DNA of 64,000 nucleotides from Methylobacter sp. KS41 (GTDB lineage Bacteria; Pseudomonadota; Gammaproteobacteria; Methylococcales; Methylomonadaceae): NCBI GenBank assembly GCA_002862125.1, contig PHSP01000001.1, positions 1,584,501 to 1,648,500 of the forward strand, read 5' to 3'. Shown piece by piece: positions 40,607 to 50,071 of this stretch (position 1 is its first letter; each line of letters starts with the position of its first letter). The notes under the pieces were generated by a model. It saw only the letters and a program-made list of their open reading frames with translations, ran no database searches and was not told where the DNA came from. The position numbers and the translations under genes were made by a program.

Positions 40607-42709
40607 CTAACGATTTGAGAACCGGACCAGGCCAGGAATATCAAGGATCAGAGCAACAGAACCATCGCCAAGAATGGTCGCCCCTGAAACACCTTGCACT
40701 CTGCGATAATTGGTTTCCAATGATTTAACCACCACCTGTTGAGGACCTAGTAACTCATCAACAAACAGGCCGCACAATATACCCTGCCTTTCTACAACAA
40801 CAATGACGCCTTCGCCCGGATTTGATTTGTTGTTTGGCTGCACATTAAAAATTTCGTGCATTCTTATAACTGGTATGTACTGATCCCGTAACCGGAAGGT
40901 CTCCCCTTTCCCGGCTATTTTATTAAGCATATTTTCAGTAATGTTAATTGACTCTTTAATCGAAACCAAAGGCACTATGTAGATTTCATCGCCAACAGCG
41001 ACGGATTGACCATCAATAATTGCCAATGTTAATGGCAGATGTATGGAAATAGTCGTCCCTTTCCCGAAATCGGAAATAATCTCTACATTTCCGCCCAAGG
41101 CTTGAATATTTCTTCTAACGACATCCATACCGACACCGCGGCCTGAAATATCGGTAATGCTTTCCGCCGTGGAAAAACCCGGCATAAAAATTAATTCAAA
41201 TGCTTGTTTATCGGTTAATATGCTGTTTTCATCGATAAGTCCATTCGCAATGGCTTTTGAGATCAGCTTCTTTCTATCAAGACCCCGGCCATCGTCAATT
41301 ATTTCAATAACAATATGTCCGCCTCGATGATAAGCTTTCAATTCAATGGTGCCGGTTTCCGGCTTGCCCGCCGCAATCCGGTCAGCCGGAATTTCTATGC
41401 CATGATCCAGGCTATTTCTAATCAAATGCACTAAAGGATCACTAATTAACTCAACGACGACCTTATCAACTTCCGTGCTTTCTCCGACCAGTTTCAACTC
41501 AATTTTTTTATCTAATTTTGTGCTGATGTCATGCACAAGACGTGGAAAACGGCTAAACACAAAACTGATCGGCACCATTCGAATATTCATAACACTTTGC
41601 TGCATATCACGAATATGGCGTTCAAGCTGTGCCAGGCCTCTTTTGAGCTGGGCGAGTTGATCCATGGCAAAATTTTCACCTATCAAACTGAGCATGGACT
41701 GAGTAATAACAACCTCGCCGACCATATTAATCAAAGTATCAATTTTGGCAGTATCCACGCGAATAGAGCTTGAAGCCTTGATGGATATTTTAGTTAAATC
41801 ATTTTCCGATTGCTGCGCTTCCGGTCTGGAGTCCTCGGTATTGACGAGGATTTTAGTCTCAACTTGTGCAGCTTTGGTTTGTTGAATGTCTTGGACCGGT
41901 AATTCCGGCTCTGTTATTTTTTCTACAGCCGTATGGTTAGCAATTTGTTTATCGAAGGGCTGTATATCGAGTTCGCAGTCTCCTTCAACCCAATTAAAAA
42001 TTTCCTTAATTTCCTCGACTTGGATGTCACCAACAATTTCTAATGCCCAGGATAAATTGCATTCCTCGGGATCCAATTCAAAAAACGCAGGAATATCGTT
42101 GATATTGACAGAAACACTATATTCACCTAATTCGGCTAGTTCCCTAAACATTCTGACAGGATCATTACCTGTTTTGAGCAAATCCAGATAAGGGCAAAAT
42201 CCGATTTTCCAGCCCTGCTTGATCAATTCAAATTCATCGGCAACTGCAACAGTGGCCACTGCTGAACTTTCAACTTCTATCTCTGCATTCACGGAAGCGG
42301 CCGCCGATGGTTTTTGTTCAGAACCATTTAGCTCGATTTCCAGCGCACCTCTATATTTTCCCACTATCGCACCATCTACATCCTCCCCTTCCTGGATTGA
42401 AGTAAGCATGGTCCGTAGACAGTCAACAGAACTCAGCAGCACATCAATTACGGATTGAGTCACTTTTCTGCGTCCATCACGCATTTCGTCGAGCAGAGTT
42501 TCCATGATATGGGTAAAATCAGCAATCACGTTAAAGCCGAACGTGCCGCTGCCGCCTTTTATGGAATGCGCTCCTCTAAAAATGGTATTTATCAGTTCCG
42601 AGTCAATAGCTACCGTATCAAGATTTAATAATCCGGTTTCCATTGCTTCTAAGCCCTCGAAACATTCTTCAAAAAAAACCTGATGGAACTGTGACATATC
42701 GATAGACAT
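40607..42709 (-). CDS. cheA: Chemotaxis sensor kinase CheA
   Basis: The 700-residue histidine kinase has P1 with phospho-His48 (RGAHSIKGGSGTFGF). A middle domain (about 165-250) is in place of a classical P2. The P3 dimerisation helices begin RVDTAKIDTLINMVGE. P4 holds LIRNSLDHGIE (N box), IIDDGRGLDR (G1) and GRGVGMDVV. The P5 CheW-like domain ends the protein. It phosphorylates CheY encoded just upstream and CheB downstream. Confidence 0.97.
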   Translation of the reverse strand: MSIDMSQFHQVFFEECFEGLEAMETGLLNLDTVAIDSELINTIFRGAHSIKGGSGTFGFNVIADFTHIMETLLDEMRDGRRKVTQSVIDVLLSSVDCLRTMLTSIQEGEDVDGAIVGKYRGALEIELNGSEQKPSAAASVNAEIEVESSAVATVAVADEFELIKQGWKIGFCPYLDLLKTGNDPVRMFRELAELGEYSVSVNINDIPAFFELDPEECNLSWALEIVGDIQVEEIKEIFNWVEGDCELDIQPFDKQIANHTAVEKITEPELPVQDIQQTKAAQVETKILVNTEDSRPEAQQSENDLTKISIKASSSIRVDTAKIDTLINMVGEVVITQSMLSLIGENFAMDQLAQLKRGLAQLERHIRDMQQSVMNIRMVPISFVFSRFPRLVHDISTKLDKKIELKLVGESTEVDKVVVELISDPLVHLIRNSLDHGIEIPADRIAAGKPETGTIELKAYHRGGHIVIEIIDDGRGLDRKKLISKAIANGLIDENSILTDKQAFELIFMPGFSTAESITDISGRGVGMDVVRRNIQALGGNVEIISDFGKGTTISIHLPLTLAIIDGQSVAVGDEIYIVPLVSIKESINITENMLNKIAGKGETFRLRDQYIPVIRMHEIFNVQPNNKSNPGEGVIVVVERQGILCGLFVDELLGPQQVVVKSLETNYRRVQGVSGATILGDGSVALILDIPGLVRFSNR

Positions 42710-42750
42710 ATACTTACCTTAATATCCCTGAGTTTTGAGAAGTAATGTTA

Positions 42751-43125
42751 TTATCCAAGAACTTTCTTTAGAGTCTTTAATAACTGGTCGGGGTCAAAAG
42801 GCTTGACAATCCAGCCTGTTGCTCCCGCAGATTTGCCTTCTTGTTTTTTTTCAATACTTGATTCAGTCGTTAGCATCAGCATCGGTATATATTTGTAATC
42901 CGATAGCGATCGCAGTTCTCTAATCAGGGTTATCCCGTCTTTATTCGGCATATTGACATCGGTTACAATGCAGTCAAATTGCATAGTTTGAGCTTTAGCC
43001 AACGCATCAACCCCGTCTATCGCTTCTTCGACTTCGTGACCCGCGCCTTTTAAGGTAAAAGCAACCATTTTTCTCATCGATGTTGAATCGTCAACCGCAA
43101 GGATACTTGCCATTTTTTTCTCCAT
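42751..43125 (-). CDS. cheY: Chemotaxis response regulator CheY
   Basis: The 124-residue single receiver domain has acidic pocket AVDDSTS, phospho-Asp in CIVTDVNMPNKDG, Thr in LMLTTES and Lys in IVKPFDPDQ. It is first gene of the chemotaxis operon, 41 bases ahead of cheA. CheY-P binds FliM to change motor rotation. The upstream region has a TATACT box near 43168-43174 that could serve a sigma-70 promoter. Confidence 0.96.
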   Translation of the reverse strand: MEKKMASILAVDDSTSMRKMVAFTLKGAGHEVEEAIDGVDALAKAQTMQFDCIVTDVNMPNKDGITLIRELRSLSDYKYIPMLMLTTESSIEKKQEGKSAGATGWIVKPFDPDQLLKTLKKVLG

Positions 43126-43414
43126 TGTTGTTTTTAAACCTAGAAGGCCGAAATGTATTTTTTCTGGAGTATAGTAGAAAAAAATCTTTTTTCCGTTTGT
43201 GAGTGAAAATTAGAATTACATTGCATTAAGTTCAAAAAAATAACATCGCTTAGGCCTGACCAATTTTGATCTGAGGGTAAAAATTAAGTCGAGACACTAT
43301 GCCGGACACTCATTCTAAAAATTCATACGCTGAAAATATGTCTATACTTAGCTGCGGTCATTAATCTGTTTTACCGGTAAATGGTCGGCTGGTCAATGGC
43401 TTAGCAGATAATGG

Positions 43415-43560
43415 CCAAGCTGGTAAAAGAGAGCTTATTGATCGCCGTTTGGCAGTGCCAACCAAAGATGAGGCCAAAGAGGATATTTTCGATTATATTG
43501 ATATGTCTTACAGTCAAGAAAGAAATTTAAACTCTTTCCGGACTCATTTTCCGATAGATT
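43415..43560 (+). pseudogene. IS3-family transposase C-terminal fragment
   Basis: The plus strand reads GKRELIDRRLAVPTKDEAKE and then DIFDYIDMSYS. This resembles the end of IS3-type OrfB (K-R-E-L-x-x-R...A-x-x-x-I-F-x-Y-I-x-x-x-Y). The RRHS-x-LGY ending and the DDE residues are absent, so it is only a scrap. It lies between the divergent cheY and response-regulator genes. Confidence 0.5.
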
Positions 43561-43663
43561 TACACACAGTCTTCAATCCAATTTTTTGGAAAAGACTACA
43601 ATTGGCCCCCGCTGGGGATTATTATAAAATTTGCTGATACTTAACAGCGCAACTGGAACAACA

Positions 43664-44053
43664 ATGGATATAGCTAAAGAACTCCTGCAGAGTAAAATCC
43701 TGATTGTCGACGATGTCTTGTCCATGCGTAGTCTGACCAAGGCTATTTTACGAGAAGCCGGTTTTGCTCACGTTTTTGATACGCCGGATGGACAGGAGGC
43801 GCTAAAACTGATGAGAAAAGTCAAGGTTAATATCGTGGTCTGTGATTGGAACATGCCTGTGATGAGCGGGATAGAATTTTTTAAAGCGGTACAAGAAGAA
43901 CCCAAATTGGCGGGAACCCCCTTCATTATGCTAACGTCTTCATCAGAAACCAGTAAGGTAAAAGAGGCAATTGAGGCGGGCATAACGGCTTATATGATAA
44001 AACCGTTTAAACCCGCCGATTTGTTGAAAAAAATTAATAGCCTATTGACTTAA
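43664..44053 (+). CDS. Single-domain response regulator (CheY-like)
   Basis: The 129-residue receiver domain has LIVDDVLSMRSL, phospho-Asp in VVCDWNMPVMSG, Ser in MLTSSSE and Lys in MIKPFKPADLLKKI. The start is set at ATG 43664, which has GGA spaced 6 bases upstream, rather than the TTG at 43631. It is transcribed away from the chemotaxis block and is a second, distinct CheY-like protein. It could be a phosphate sink or a second motor signal. Confidence 0.88.
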   Translation: MDIAKELLQSKILIVDDVLSMRSLTKAILREAGFAHVFDTPDGQEALKLMRKVKVNIVVCDWNMPVMSGIEFFKAVQEEPKLAGTPFIMLTSSSETSKVKEAIEAGITAYMIKPFKPADLLKKINSLLT

Positions 44054-44414
44054 CCGGTAGACGTTTTACTGCACGAAAGCCCTTCCTTTTTCCGGGTCCT
44101 TTAATTATCTGCGTTTGTAACGTTAATTATCGTCTACTCATGTTTTTTAAGGAAACCAAGATTATTTGCAATTCCCTCTAAAAATGCATTTTGATTTTTC
44201 GAAAATATTTTTCAGATATGTTGACTGTATTCCCGAAGTTTCGCCGCTCTTAGGTCCGGAACGCATAAAAGAAAACGTATTTAGCTGGAGTTTGCTATAC
44301 GCTATGCAAAGCCTGTGTTAATTAGCCAGTCTTATAAATGGCTGGATTAGGCATTTGATAATATTGAAAAACTTCATTTATATACCTTAAGTCAGACAAA
44401 AAAGAGAATTGATT
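44054..44414. other. Intergenic stretch before fliK
   Basis: About 360 AT-rich bases. There is no gene. TGGCTGGATTAGGCA near 44339-44353 resembles a sigma-54 site but the GG-GC spacing is one base short, so it is not called. AGAGA precedes the fliK ATG. Confidence 0.3.
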
Positions 44415-45575
44415 ATGAATATTGAAGGTGTGAATTTATTATCCTTGCTATCCGCCGCCAGTAACACTGAAGGAGGTACGCCGTCTTTACCTGAAAAAAA
44501 CGCTATTACTGAAAATTTTACGAATGCCTTGATAGGGCAGATAAAAATGTTAAGCGCGACAAAAGGACAAACCCAATTGCCCGGTCAACTGCAAAATATG
44601 ACTATGCCTCAAACCGTCAACAGCTTGGACGGCATCGGTGACTTGCTGAAAAATAAGGTCGCCGGGGAAGAGCTCTCCGCTTTGATAGACAAATATTTAC
44701 CATCGTCTTATAAAAAAATTGAGGACAGCAATCTTAATAAGGATGGCAACCTTGAAACAACCTTGCTTGCGTTAACCGATACGTTGAAATCCATGCCTCC
44801 AGGCATGATTCCAGATGAATTGGCGGCAGCGCTAAACAGCGGCAATATAAATATTATGGCTTCAAATGGACTATCTCCTGAAAAGCAGCTGCCTGAAGGA
44901 GCCAAATTGAATTTGGTTGGCGGCGAGTTTGCAACCTCGGGTGATTCTCTGCAAAATGGAGCCATTCTTCCTCAGTTAATTAAAGATGGACAGGGTTTTA
45001 ATTTGCAAGCCATGCAAAATACCGAACCCACGGAAAAAACTCCGGGAGTTGAAAAACATGTCTCCAATCCAGAGCCGGAAAAAACCATGTCCGGCCTTAC
45101 CGCGGATATGATCCCGTTCCATAGTCCGGTTGAAATCAAAACAGACAGTCCGGCAATATCAAGACCTTTGGATCATCCTGGCTGGAACAAGGATCTTGGC
45201 GAACAGATTGTATGGATGAATAACAAAACAATGTCCGCGGCAGAAATAAAGCTGAATCCGGAGCATCTTGGACCAATATCAGTCCGCATTGATATCCATC
45301 AGGATCAGGCGAGCATTATGTTCACTGCGAATCACGCGGAAGTCAAAGAAGCTCTTGAATCCTCTATTCCCAAGTTACGTGAAATGCTGGGCGCTCAACA
45401 GCTTAATCTAATAAATGTAAATATCTCTCAAAACTCCACGCCAGATCAAGGGCGGTCACAATCCCAACCCTTTCTCCAAATACCGGAAAATCATGAACAC
45501 GGCATCAATGGCGTTATTGACTCAATAGATGAACGGGTTGTTGTCAGTAAGGGCTTATTGAGCATATATGCATAA
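44415..45575 (+). CDS. fliK: Flagellar hook-length control protein FliK
   Basis: The 386-residue protein has a low-complexity N-terminal two-thirds. The conserved C-terminal domain, about 255-345, contains LGEQIVWM, AEIKLNPEHLGPISVRI, HAEVKEALESSIPKLREML and LNLINVNIS. It stops hook growth at the right length by switching FlhB specificity. The start is ATG 44415 after AGAGA, rather than TTG two codons earlier. It is unusually remote from fliM, whose operon it normally heads. Confidence 0.9.
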   Translation: MNIEGVNLLSLLSAASNTEGGTPSLPEKNAITENFTNALIGQIKMLSATKGQTQLPGQLQNMTMPQTVNSLDGIGDLLKNKVAGEELSALIDKYLPSSYKKIEDSNLNKDGNLETTLLALTDTLKSMPPGMIPDELAAALNSGNINIMASNGLSPEKQLPEGAKLNLVGGEFATSGDSLQNGAILPQLIKDGQGFNLQAMQNTEPTEKTPGVEKHVSNPEPEKTMSGLTADMIPFHSPVEIKTDSPAISRPLDHPGWNKDLGEQIVWMNNKTMSAAEIKLNPEHLGPISVRIDIHQDQASIMFTANHAEVKEALESSIPKLREMLGAQQLNLINVNISQNSTPDQGRSQSQPFLQIPENHEHGINGVIDSIDERVVVSKGLLSIYA

Positions 45576-46096
45576 CTTCAGGAACAGCAATAGCATCAAT
45601 CCCCATCCTGCGCGATTTCAGGCAAGCTGAATTTGCTCTTATTAAAGCGTCTGTTTGCCTTCCTAATTTTACGCCCTAAATACTCAGGAAATGGGGATGT
45701 CTAATTGCGCTGAATAATCGGCTTGAAAAATAAAAATTTGCACTTAGTCAATTTATTGACATAATTGTTTGGAATTATTTTAAGCCGATAGAGAACGAAT
45801 TATTAAAGCCAAAATAAGAAAAAATTCTAAAAATGCTAATCTCTCCTTACTGACTGAAAAATAATCCGTCCGTCAACTTGAAGACAGCCGGCGCTTTTAA
45901 GCTCGTTTCGATAACATCATCCGGATTTTGTAACGGGTGTTTTTGGCTCCAAGAGTTACCTATACCCCTGAATCAAGACATTATCTGCAACGATGTTATA
46001 TATCCCTGGAGAATATGAGCTACCGTTATTGCTCGACCCTGGATTCACAGACTAAGTCTTAACTATATCAATATCTTGAGTGATGAGTATAAAAAT
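45576..46096. other. Intergenic stretch between fliK and fleQ
   Basis: About 520 bases without a gene. A possible sigma-70 promoter lies at 45756-45784. Otherwise AT-rich sequence with no clear hairpin. The region probably carries the fleQ leader and control sites. Confidence 0.35.
45756..45784 (+). promoter_or_regulatory. Candidate sigma-70 promoter for fleQ
   Basis: A consensus TTGACA at 45756-45761 is followed after 17 bases by TTTAAG, a poor -10. It is about 310 bases upstream of the fleQ start. This is a weak call based on the -35 box only. Confidence 0.3.
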
Positions 46097-47593
46097 ATGG
46101 CTTTGCCGTGTATTTTGTTAATTGATGATAATAAAACAAGGTCTCTGCAATTTGAGACCATCCTGCGGTTCATAGAATACCGGGTAGAAATAGCCGATTC
46201 ATCAAATTATGCCTCCTCTATCCGTCAATTAGATCATTTTGTTGGTATTTTTATTGGTAACGGCATAAATAATCAGCCTACTATTGTAGGCGATCTCGTG
46301 AATTCGGCTGGCAACATTCCGATCGTTCTGATAATCGATAAAAGCGATTCTATTGAGGTTTCCACAGCGTTGAATAATGAGGTATTTCAAGTGCTGGAAT
46401 GGCCTGTTACCTTTGCGGTCATGAAACTTATAACTGATAAAATGTCAGCTTCTTTTAGGCAAACGGCCTCAGATCAAGAACAGTTTACTCAAAAGACGGC
46501 CGTTGATCGTAGAAGCCATGACCGCAGAAGTTATGACCGCCGGTTTTTCGCCCTTGATAGACTGAAAGGCGAAAGTCAATCTATTGTTAAAATCCGTAAG
46601 TCCATTGATCAGGTTGCCGAATCAGAAGCGACTGTTTTAATTCTTGGCGAGTCAGGTACAGGAAAAGAAATTATTGCCCGTGCCTTACATGACTCATCCT
46701 TGCGGCGATCAAAACTATTTGTGCCTATCAATTGCGGCGCTATCCCTGGCGAATTACTGGAAAGCGAGTTATTCGGCCATGAAAAAGGCGCCTTTACAGG
46801 GGCTTTAAATTCAAGGCAAGGACGCTTTGAGATGGCGGAAGGAGGTACGCTTTTTCTTGATGAAATCGGCGATATGCCCATGGCAATGCAGGTTAAGTTA
46901 CTGCGCGTATTGCAGGAACGCAGCTTTGAGCGAGTTGGCAGTAATAAAACCATTCATTGTGATGTCCGGATTATTGCGGCAACACACAGGCATCTTGAAG
47001 ATGCGATAAAAGAAAACCGGTTCCGCGAAGATCTTTTTTATCGTTTGAATGTTTTTCCTATCGAGGTTTCGCCGTTAAGAGAAAGATCTGAAGATATTCC
47101 CGCGTTAGTGAAGGATATTATTGCCTGCATGGAAGCGTCCAATCGTGGATCCGTGAGGTTTACAAATGCGGCATTGGCTGTTTTGAGGCAATATGAGTGG
47201 CCTGGTAATGTCAGGGAATTGGCAAATTTAGTTGAAAGAATGTCCATTATTTATCCGAATGAACAGGTGGACGTGGCTCATCTGCCGGAAAAATTTCAAC
47301 AGTACAGCGTGCCGGCCGAAATTATCATTGCTAATGAAAACATTAATTTAACCTCCAATAATCAGCCGGAAAAAATGGAACTTAATAACACTATTGATAA
47401 TCCTCCGGCGGCTTTAACGCAGTTACCTGAACAGGGCATAGATTTAAAGGAGTATCTGACTGTTTTGGAAGGCGATTTAATACGCCAAGCGTTGAATGAA
47501 TGCAACGGCGTGGTAGCTCATGCCGCTAAACGCTTGAATATCCGCCGCACGACACTGGTTGAAAAATTGCGTAAATACGATTTGGAACGTTAA
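46097..47593 (+). CDS. fleQ: Flagellar master regulator FleQ/FlrA (sigma-54 activator)
   Basis: The 498-residue enhancer-binding protein has an N-terminal FleQ domain (ILLIDDNKTRSLQFETILRF) lacking a classical phospho-Asp site. The AAA+ domain has GESGTGKE (Walker A), ESELFGHEKGAFTGAL with the sigma-54-contacting GAFTGA, LFLDEIGDMP (Walker B) and REDLFYRLNVFPI. The Fis-type helix-turn-helix ends the protein (VAHAAKRLNIRRTTLVEKLRKY). The start is ATG 46097, not the TTG 7 codons earlier, by family comparison. A DRRSxDRRSxDRR patch lies in the linker. No FleS/FleR pair follows. Confidence 0.93.
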   Translation: MALPCILLIDDNKTRSLQFETILRFIEYRVEIADSSNYASSIRQLDHFVGIFIGNGINNQPTIVGDLVNSAGNIPIVLIIDKSDSIEVSTALNNEVFQVLEWPVTFAVMKLITDKMSASFRQTASDQEQFTQKTAVDRRSHDRRSYDRRFFALDRLKGESQSIVKIRKSIDQVAESEATVLILGESGTGKEIIARALHDSSLRRSKLFVPINCGAIPGELLESELFGHEKGAFTGALNSRQGRFEMAEGGTLFLDEIGDMPMAMQVKLLRVLQERSFERVGSNKTIHCDVRIIAATHRHLEDAIKENRFREDLFYRLNVFPIEVSPLRERSEDIPALVKDIIACMEASNRGSVRFTNAALAVLRQYEWPGNVRELANLVERMSIIYPNEQVDVAHLPEKFQQYSVPAEIIIANENINLTSNNQPEKMELNNTIDNPPAALTQLPEQGIDLKEYLTVLEGDLIRQALNECNGVVAHAAKRLNIRRTTLVEKLRKYDLER

Positions 47594-47886
47594 GTCTTAA
47601 AAGTTATTACCCTCCCTCGCGTATCTGGTTTTGTCTAAAAAAACATCAGACATGATGACTGATCCAGTAAAATTCTTTTTTAAACATCACTTGTATTCCC
47701 TCGCATCAATAAACAAACCGATTTGGCCGTCATATTTTTGACGGCCATCTATCAAAATAGAAAAACAATAAAAACATAGGCATAAATTGAAAATGAGAAA
47801 GTATTCGGAGCCATTAGTGCCATGATGAAACATGGCACTAATAATGCTTAAAGCTAATGGACTAGAGAAATTAGTAAGGAAATGCC
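47594..47886 (+). promoter_or_regulatory. fleQ-fliE intergenic region with sigma-54 promoter and inverted repeats
   Basis: The sigma-54 consensus TGGCAC-N6-TGCT at 47833-47848 has GG and GC exactly 12 bases apart, 38 bases before the fliE ATG. A perfect 10-base inverted repeat, TAGTGCCATG at 47815-47824 and CATGGCACTA at 47831-47840, overlaps its -24 element. A further perfect 9-base stem, TGGCCGTCA/TGACGGCCA, at 47724-47747 may be the fleQ terminator. fliEFGHIJ is thus likely a FleQ- or FleR-dependent operon. Confidence 0.75.
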
Positions 47887-48198
47887 ATGAGTGATATGAA
47901 TATAAACCAGGTTTTAGCCCAGATGCGGGCAATGAGCCTTCAAGCAAGCGGGCAAGTTCAGGAAAAAAGCGGAAATACCGGCTTTGCGGATTTATTACAA
48001 CAATCCATATCCTCAGTTAATGACTTTCAACAAAGCGCTGGAAAAATGACGGAAGCTTTTGAAACTGGCGCGAGCAATATACGTTTAGCGGATGTTATGG
48101 TCGCTACACAGAAAGCGAATGTCTCTTTTCAGGCTACATTACAGATCAGAAATAAGCTGGTTGAAGCCTATAAAGACGTCATGAATATGCCCATGTAG
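47887..48198 (+). CDS. fliE: Flagellar hook-basal body protein FliE
   Basis: The 103-residue MS-ring/rod junction protein shows FADLLQQSISSVNDFQQSAGKM and a C-terminal region ATQKANVSFQATLQIRNKLVEAYKDVMNMPM (split as ATQKANVSFQATLQIRN and LVEAYKDVMNMPM), both diagnostic. It is first gene of the fliEFGHIJ operon, with AAGGAAA before its ATG. Confidence 0.96.
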   Translation: MSDMNINQVLAQMRAMSLQASGQVQEKSGNTGFADLLQQSISSVNDFQQSAGKMTEAFETGASNIRLADVMVATQKANVSFQATLQIRNKLVEAYKDVMNMPM

Positions 48199-48284
48199 TC
48201 GGCTATGGCTTTCATGACCCCTTCTACTACGCATGGAAGATCGCTGTATGAAGGGTCATTGTCAAAACACGCTATGATAAGAAA

Positions 48285-50069
48285 ATGAGTACACAAAACG
48301 ATAATAGCCTGGTGGAGTCAACGGGTATTCAACAGATTTTAGTGGCAAAGAGCGCTGCTCATCCTGCCATGAAAGGCCTGTCGGAGCTGACTATAGGACG
48401 CCAGCTTGGCTTAATGCTCGGATTGGCTCTCAGTACCGCTATTGGAGTTGCTATTGTTCTATGGTCTCAGGCTCCCTCTTATGGGCGCTTGTATTCCGGA
48501 ATTGGTGACAAGGATATAACCGAAATTCTCGATGTCCTGAGTACGCAGGGTATCAAGTACAAAGTCGAACCCGGTTCAGGAGCGATCATGGTGCCGATTG
48601 ATGATGTGAACGAGGTAAAGCTTAAATTAGCGGGTTTAGGGTTGCCCAGAAGTAATAGTCTGGGTTATGAGTTACTGGATAAAGACCAGGGCTTCGGTTC
48701 CAGTAAGAGCGTTGAAATGGTCCGTTTCCAACGCGCTCTTGAAGGCGAAATTGCACAAATCATTATGGCAATTCAGAGTGTAAAAACCGCCCGGGTTCTG
48801 TTAGCGATCCCTGTCCAGTCAGTATTTGTCCGTGACCGTAAAAAGCCGAGCGCTTCTGTTGTAGTCGGCTTATATCAGGGCAAATCATTGGATAAAGGCC
48901 AAATTGAATCAATTATTCACTTGGTTGCTTCCAGCGTGCCTCAGCTTGAAGCCGACCAAGTGACGGTTGTTGATCAAAAAGGCCGGCTGTTAAATAGCAA
49001 TGATTCATCATCCATAAGTTATTTAACCGCAAAGCAATTCGAGTATAAGAAAAATATCGAGGAACATCTAATGGATAGGATTGGAAATATCTTATCGCCA
49101 TTAGTGGGCGATAGCATGCGCGTACAAATTTCAGCCGACATGGATTTTACCGAAACCGACAAAACCCAGGAAATGTTTAATCCGAAGTCGTCAACCCTGA
49201 GAAGTGAACAAACATCGGAAGAAGAAAGCACCTTGCCCCCTACTCAAGGCATTCCGGGAGCATTATCAAATCAACCGACTCCGGCAGGAATGGCGCCGGC
49301 GCCGGCGGCGGCACCCTCACCCACGCCAACAGCAGCGCCAGCAGCCGGTTCAGCGCCGAATTCAAATTCTGCAACAGCAGCCGCGCCCGTCCCGGCTTCA
49401 AGCTCGAAAAATGCAACAAGAAATTTTGAACTGGATAAAACAATTACCCACACGCGATCGGCTACCGGGGTTTTGCATAGACTGTCCGTTGCGGTAGTTG
49501 TCGATAACCAGCGCATAACCCAGCCTGACGGCAAGATCACAACCCAGCCCTTTAGCCCGGAAGATATTAATCGATTTACTGATCTGGTGAAACAAGCGGT
49601 TGGCTTTGACAGCGCACGGGGCGATCAGGTTACTGTTACCAATGTCGCTTTCAAAATACCCGAAGAGCTTGAGGCATTGCCGGAAATAGCTGTTTGGAAG
49701 CAAGGCTGGTTTCTTGACCTGATGAAACAGGCAGCGGCGGTATTAACAGTGTTATTTCTGCTGTTTGGAATACTCCGACCCACAATGCGCCGCCTCGCCG
49801 GACGCGAGAAGGAAGAAAAAAACGTAACCGCTTTAGAGGATCAAACCAAGACAGCGGGCGGCGTTGTAAGCTACGATTACACTCAAGATGGAGTGCCTGT
49901 AGCCACGCCTGTCGAACAACAAGCAAAAGACGAATTGCCGCTTCAGCTGGAAGACTTATTGCTTTTTGATTTGCCTTACGGTTATGAAAGGCGTTTGGAC
50001 TATTTGCAAAAAATCGTTGATAAAGATCCGAAAGTAGTCGCTCAAGTTATTAAAAAATGGGTTAGGTAA
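48285..50069 (+). CDS. fliF: Flagellar MS-ring protein FliF
   Basis: The 594-residue MS-ring subunit has two membrane helices (about 45-63 and 471-490) and ring-building motifs between them (SYGRLYSGIGDKDITEIL, LGYELLDKDQGFG, KTARVLLAIP). A periplasmic loop, about 325-370, is very rich in Pro and Ala (APAPAAAPSPTPTAAPA). The C-terminal tail ends VIKKWVR and would bind FliG. The next gene starts 2 bases after its stop. Confidence 0.96.
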   Translation: MSTQNDNSLVESTGIQQILVAKSAAHPAMKGLSELTIGRQLGLMLGLALSTAIGVAIVLWSQAPSYGRLYSGIGDKDITEILDVLSTQGIKYKVEPGSGAIMVPIDDVNEVKLKLAGLGLPRSNSLGYELLDKDQGFGSSKSVEMVRFQRALEGEIAQIIMAIQSVKTARVLLAIPVQSVFVRDRKKPSASVVVGLYQGKSLDKGQIESIIHLVASSVPQLEADQVTVVDQKGRLLNSNDSSSISYLTAKQFEYKKNIEEHLMDRIGNILSPLVGDSMRVQISADMDFTETDKTQEMFNPKSSTLRSEQTSEEESTLPPTQGIPGALSNQPTPAGMAPAPAAAPSPTPTAAPAAGSAPNSNSATAAAPVPASSSKNATRNFELDKTITHTRSATGVLHRLSVAVVVDNQRITQPDGKITTQPFSPEDINRFTDLVKQAVGFDSARGDQVTVTNVAFKIPEELEALPEIAVWKQGWFLDLMKQAAAVLTVLFLLFGILRPTMRRLAGREKEEKNVTALEDQTKTAGGVVSYDYTQDGVPVATPVEQQAKDELPLQLEDLLLFDLPYGYERRLDYLQKIVDKDPKVVAQVIKKWVR

Positions 50070-50071
50070 AT

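Noticed and set aside
44339-44353. Sigma-54 promoter before fliK
   Set aside because: The GG and GC doublets are one base closer than the rigid spacing allows.
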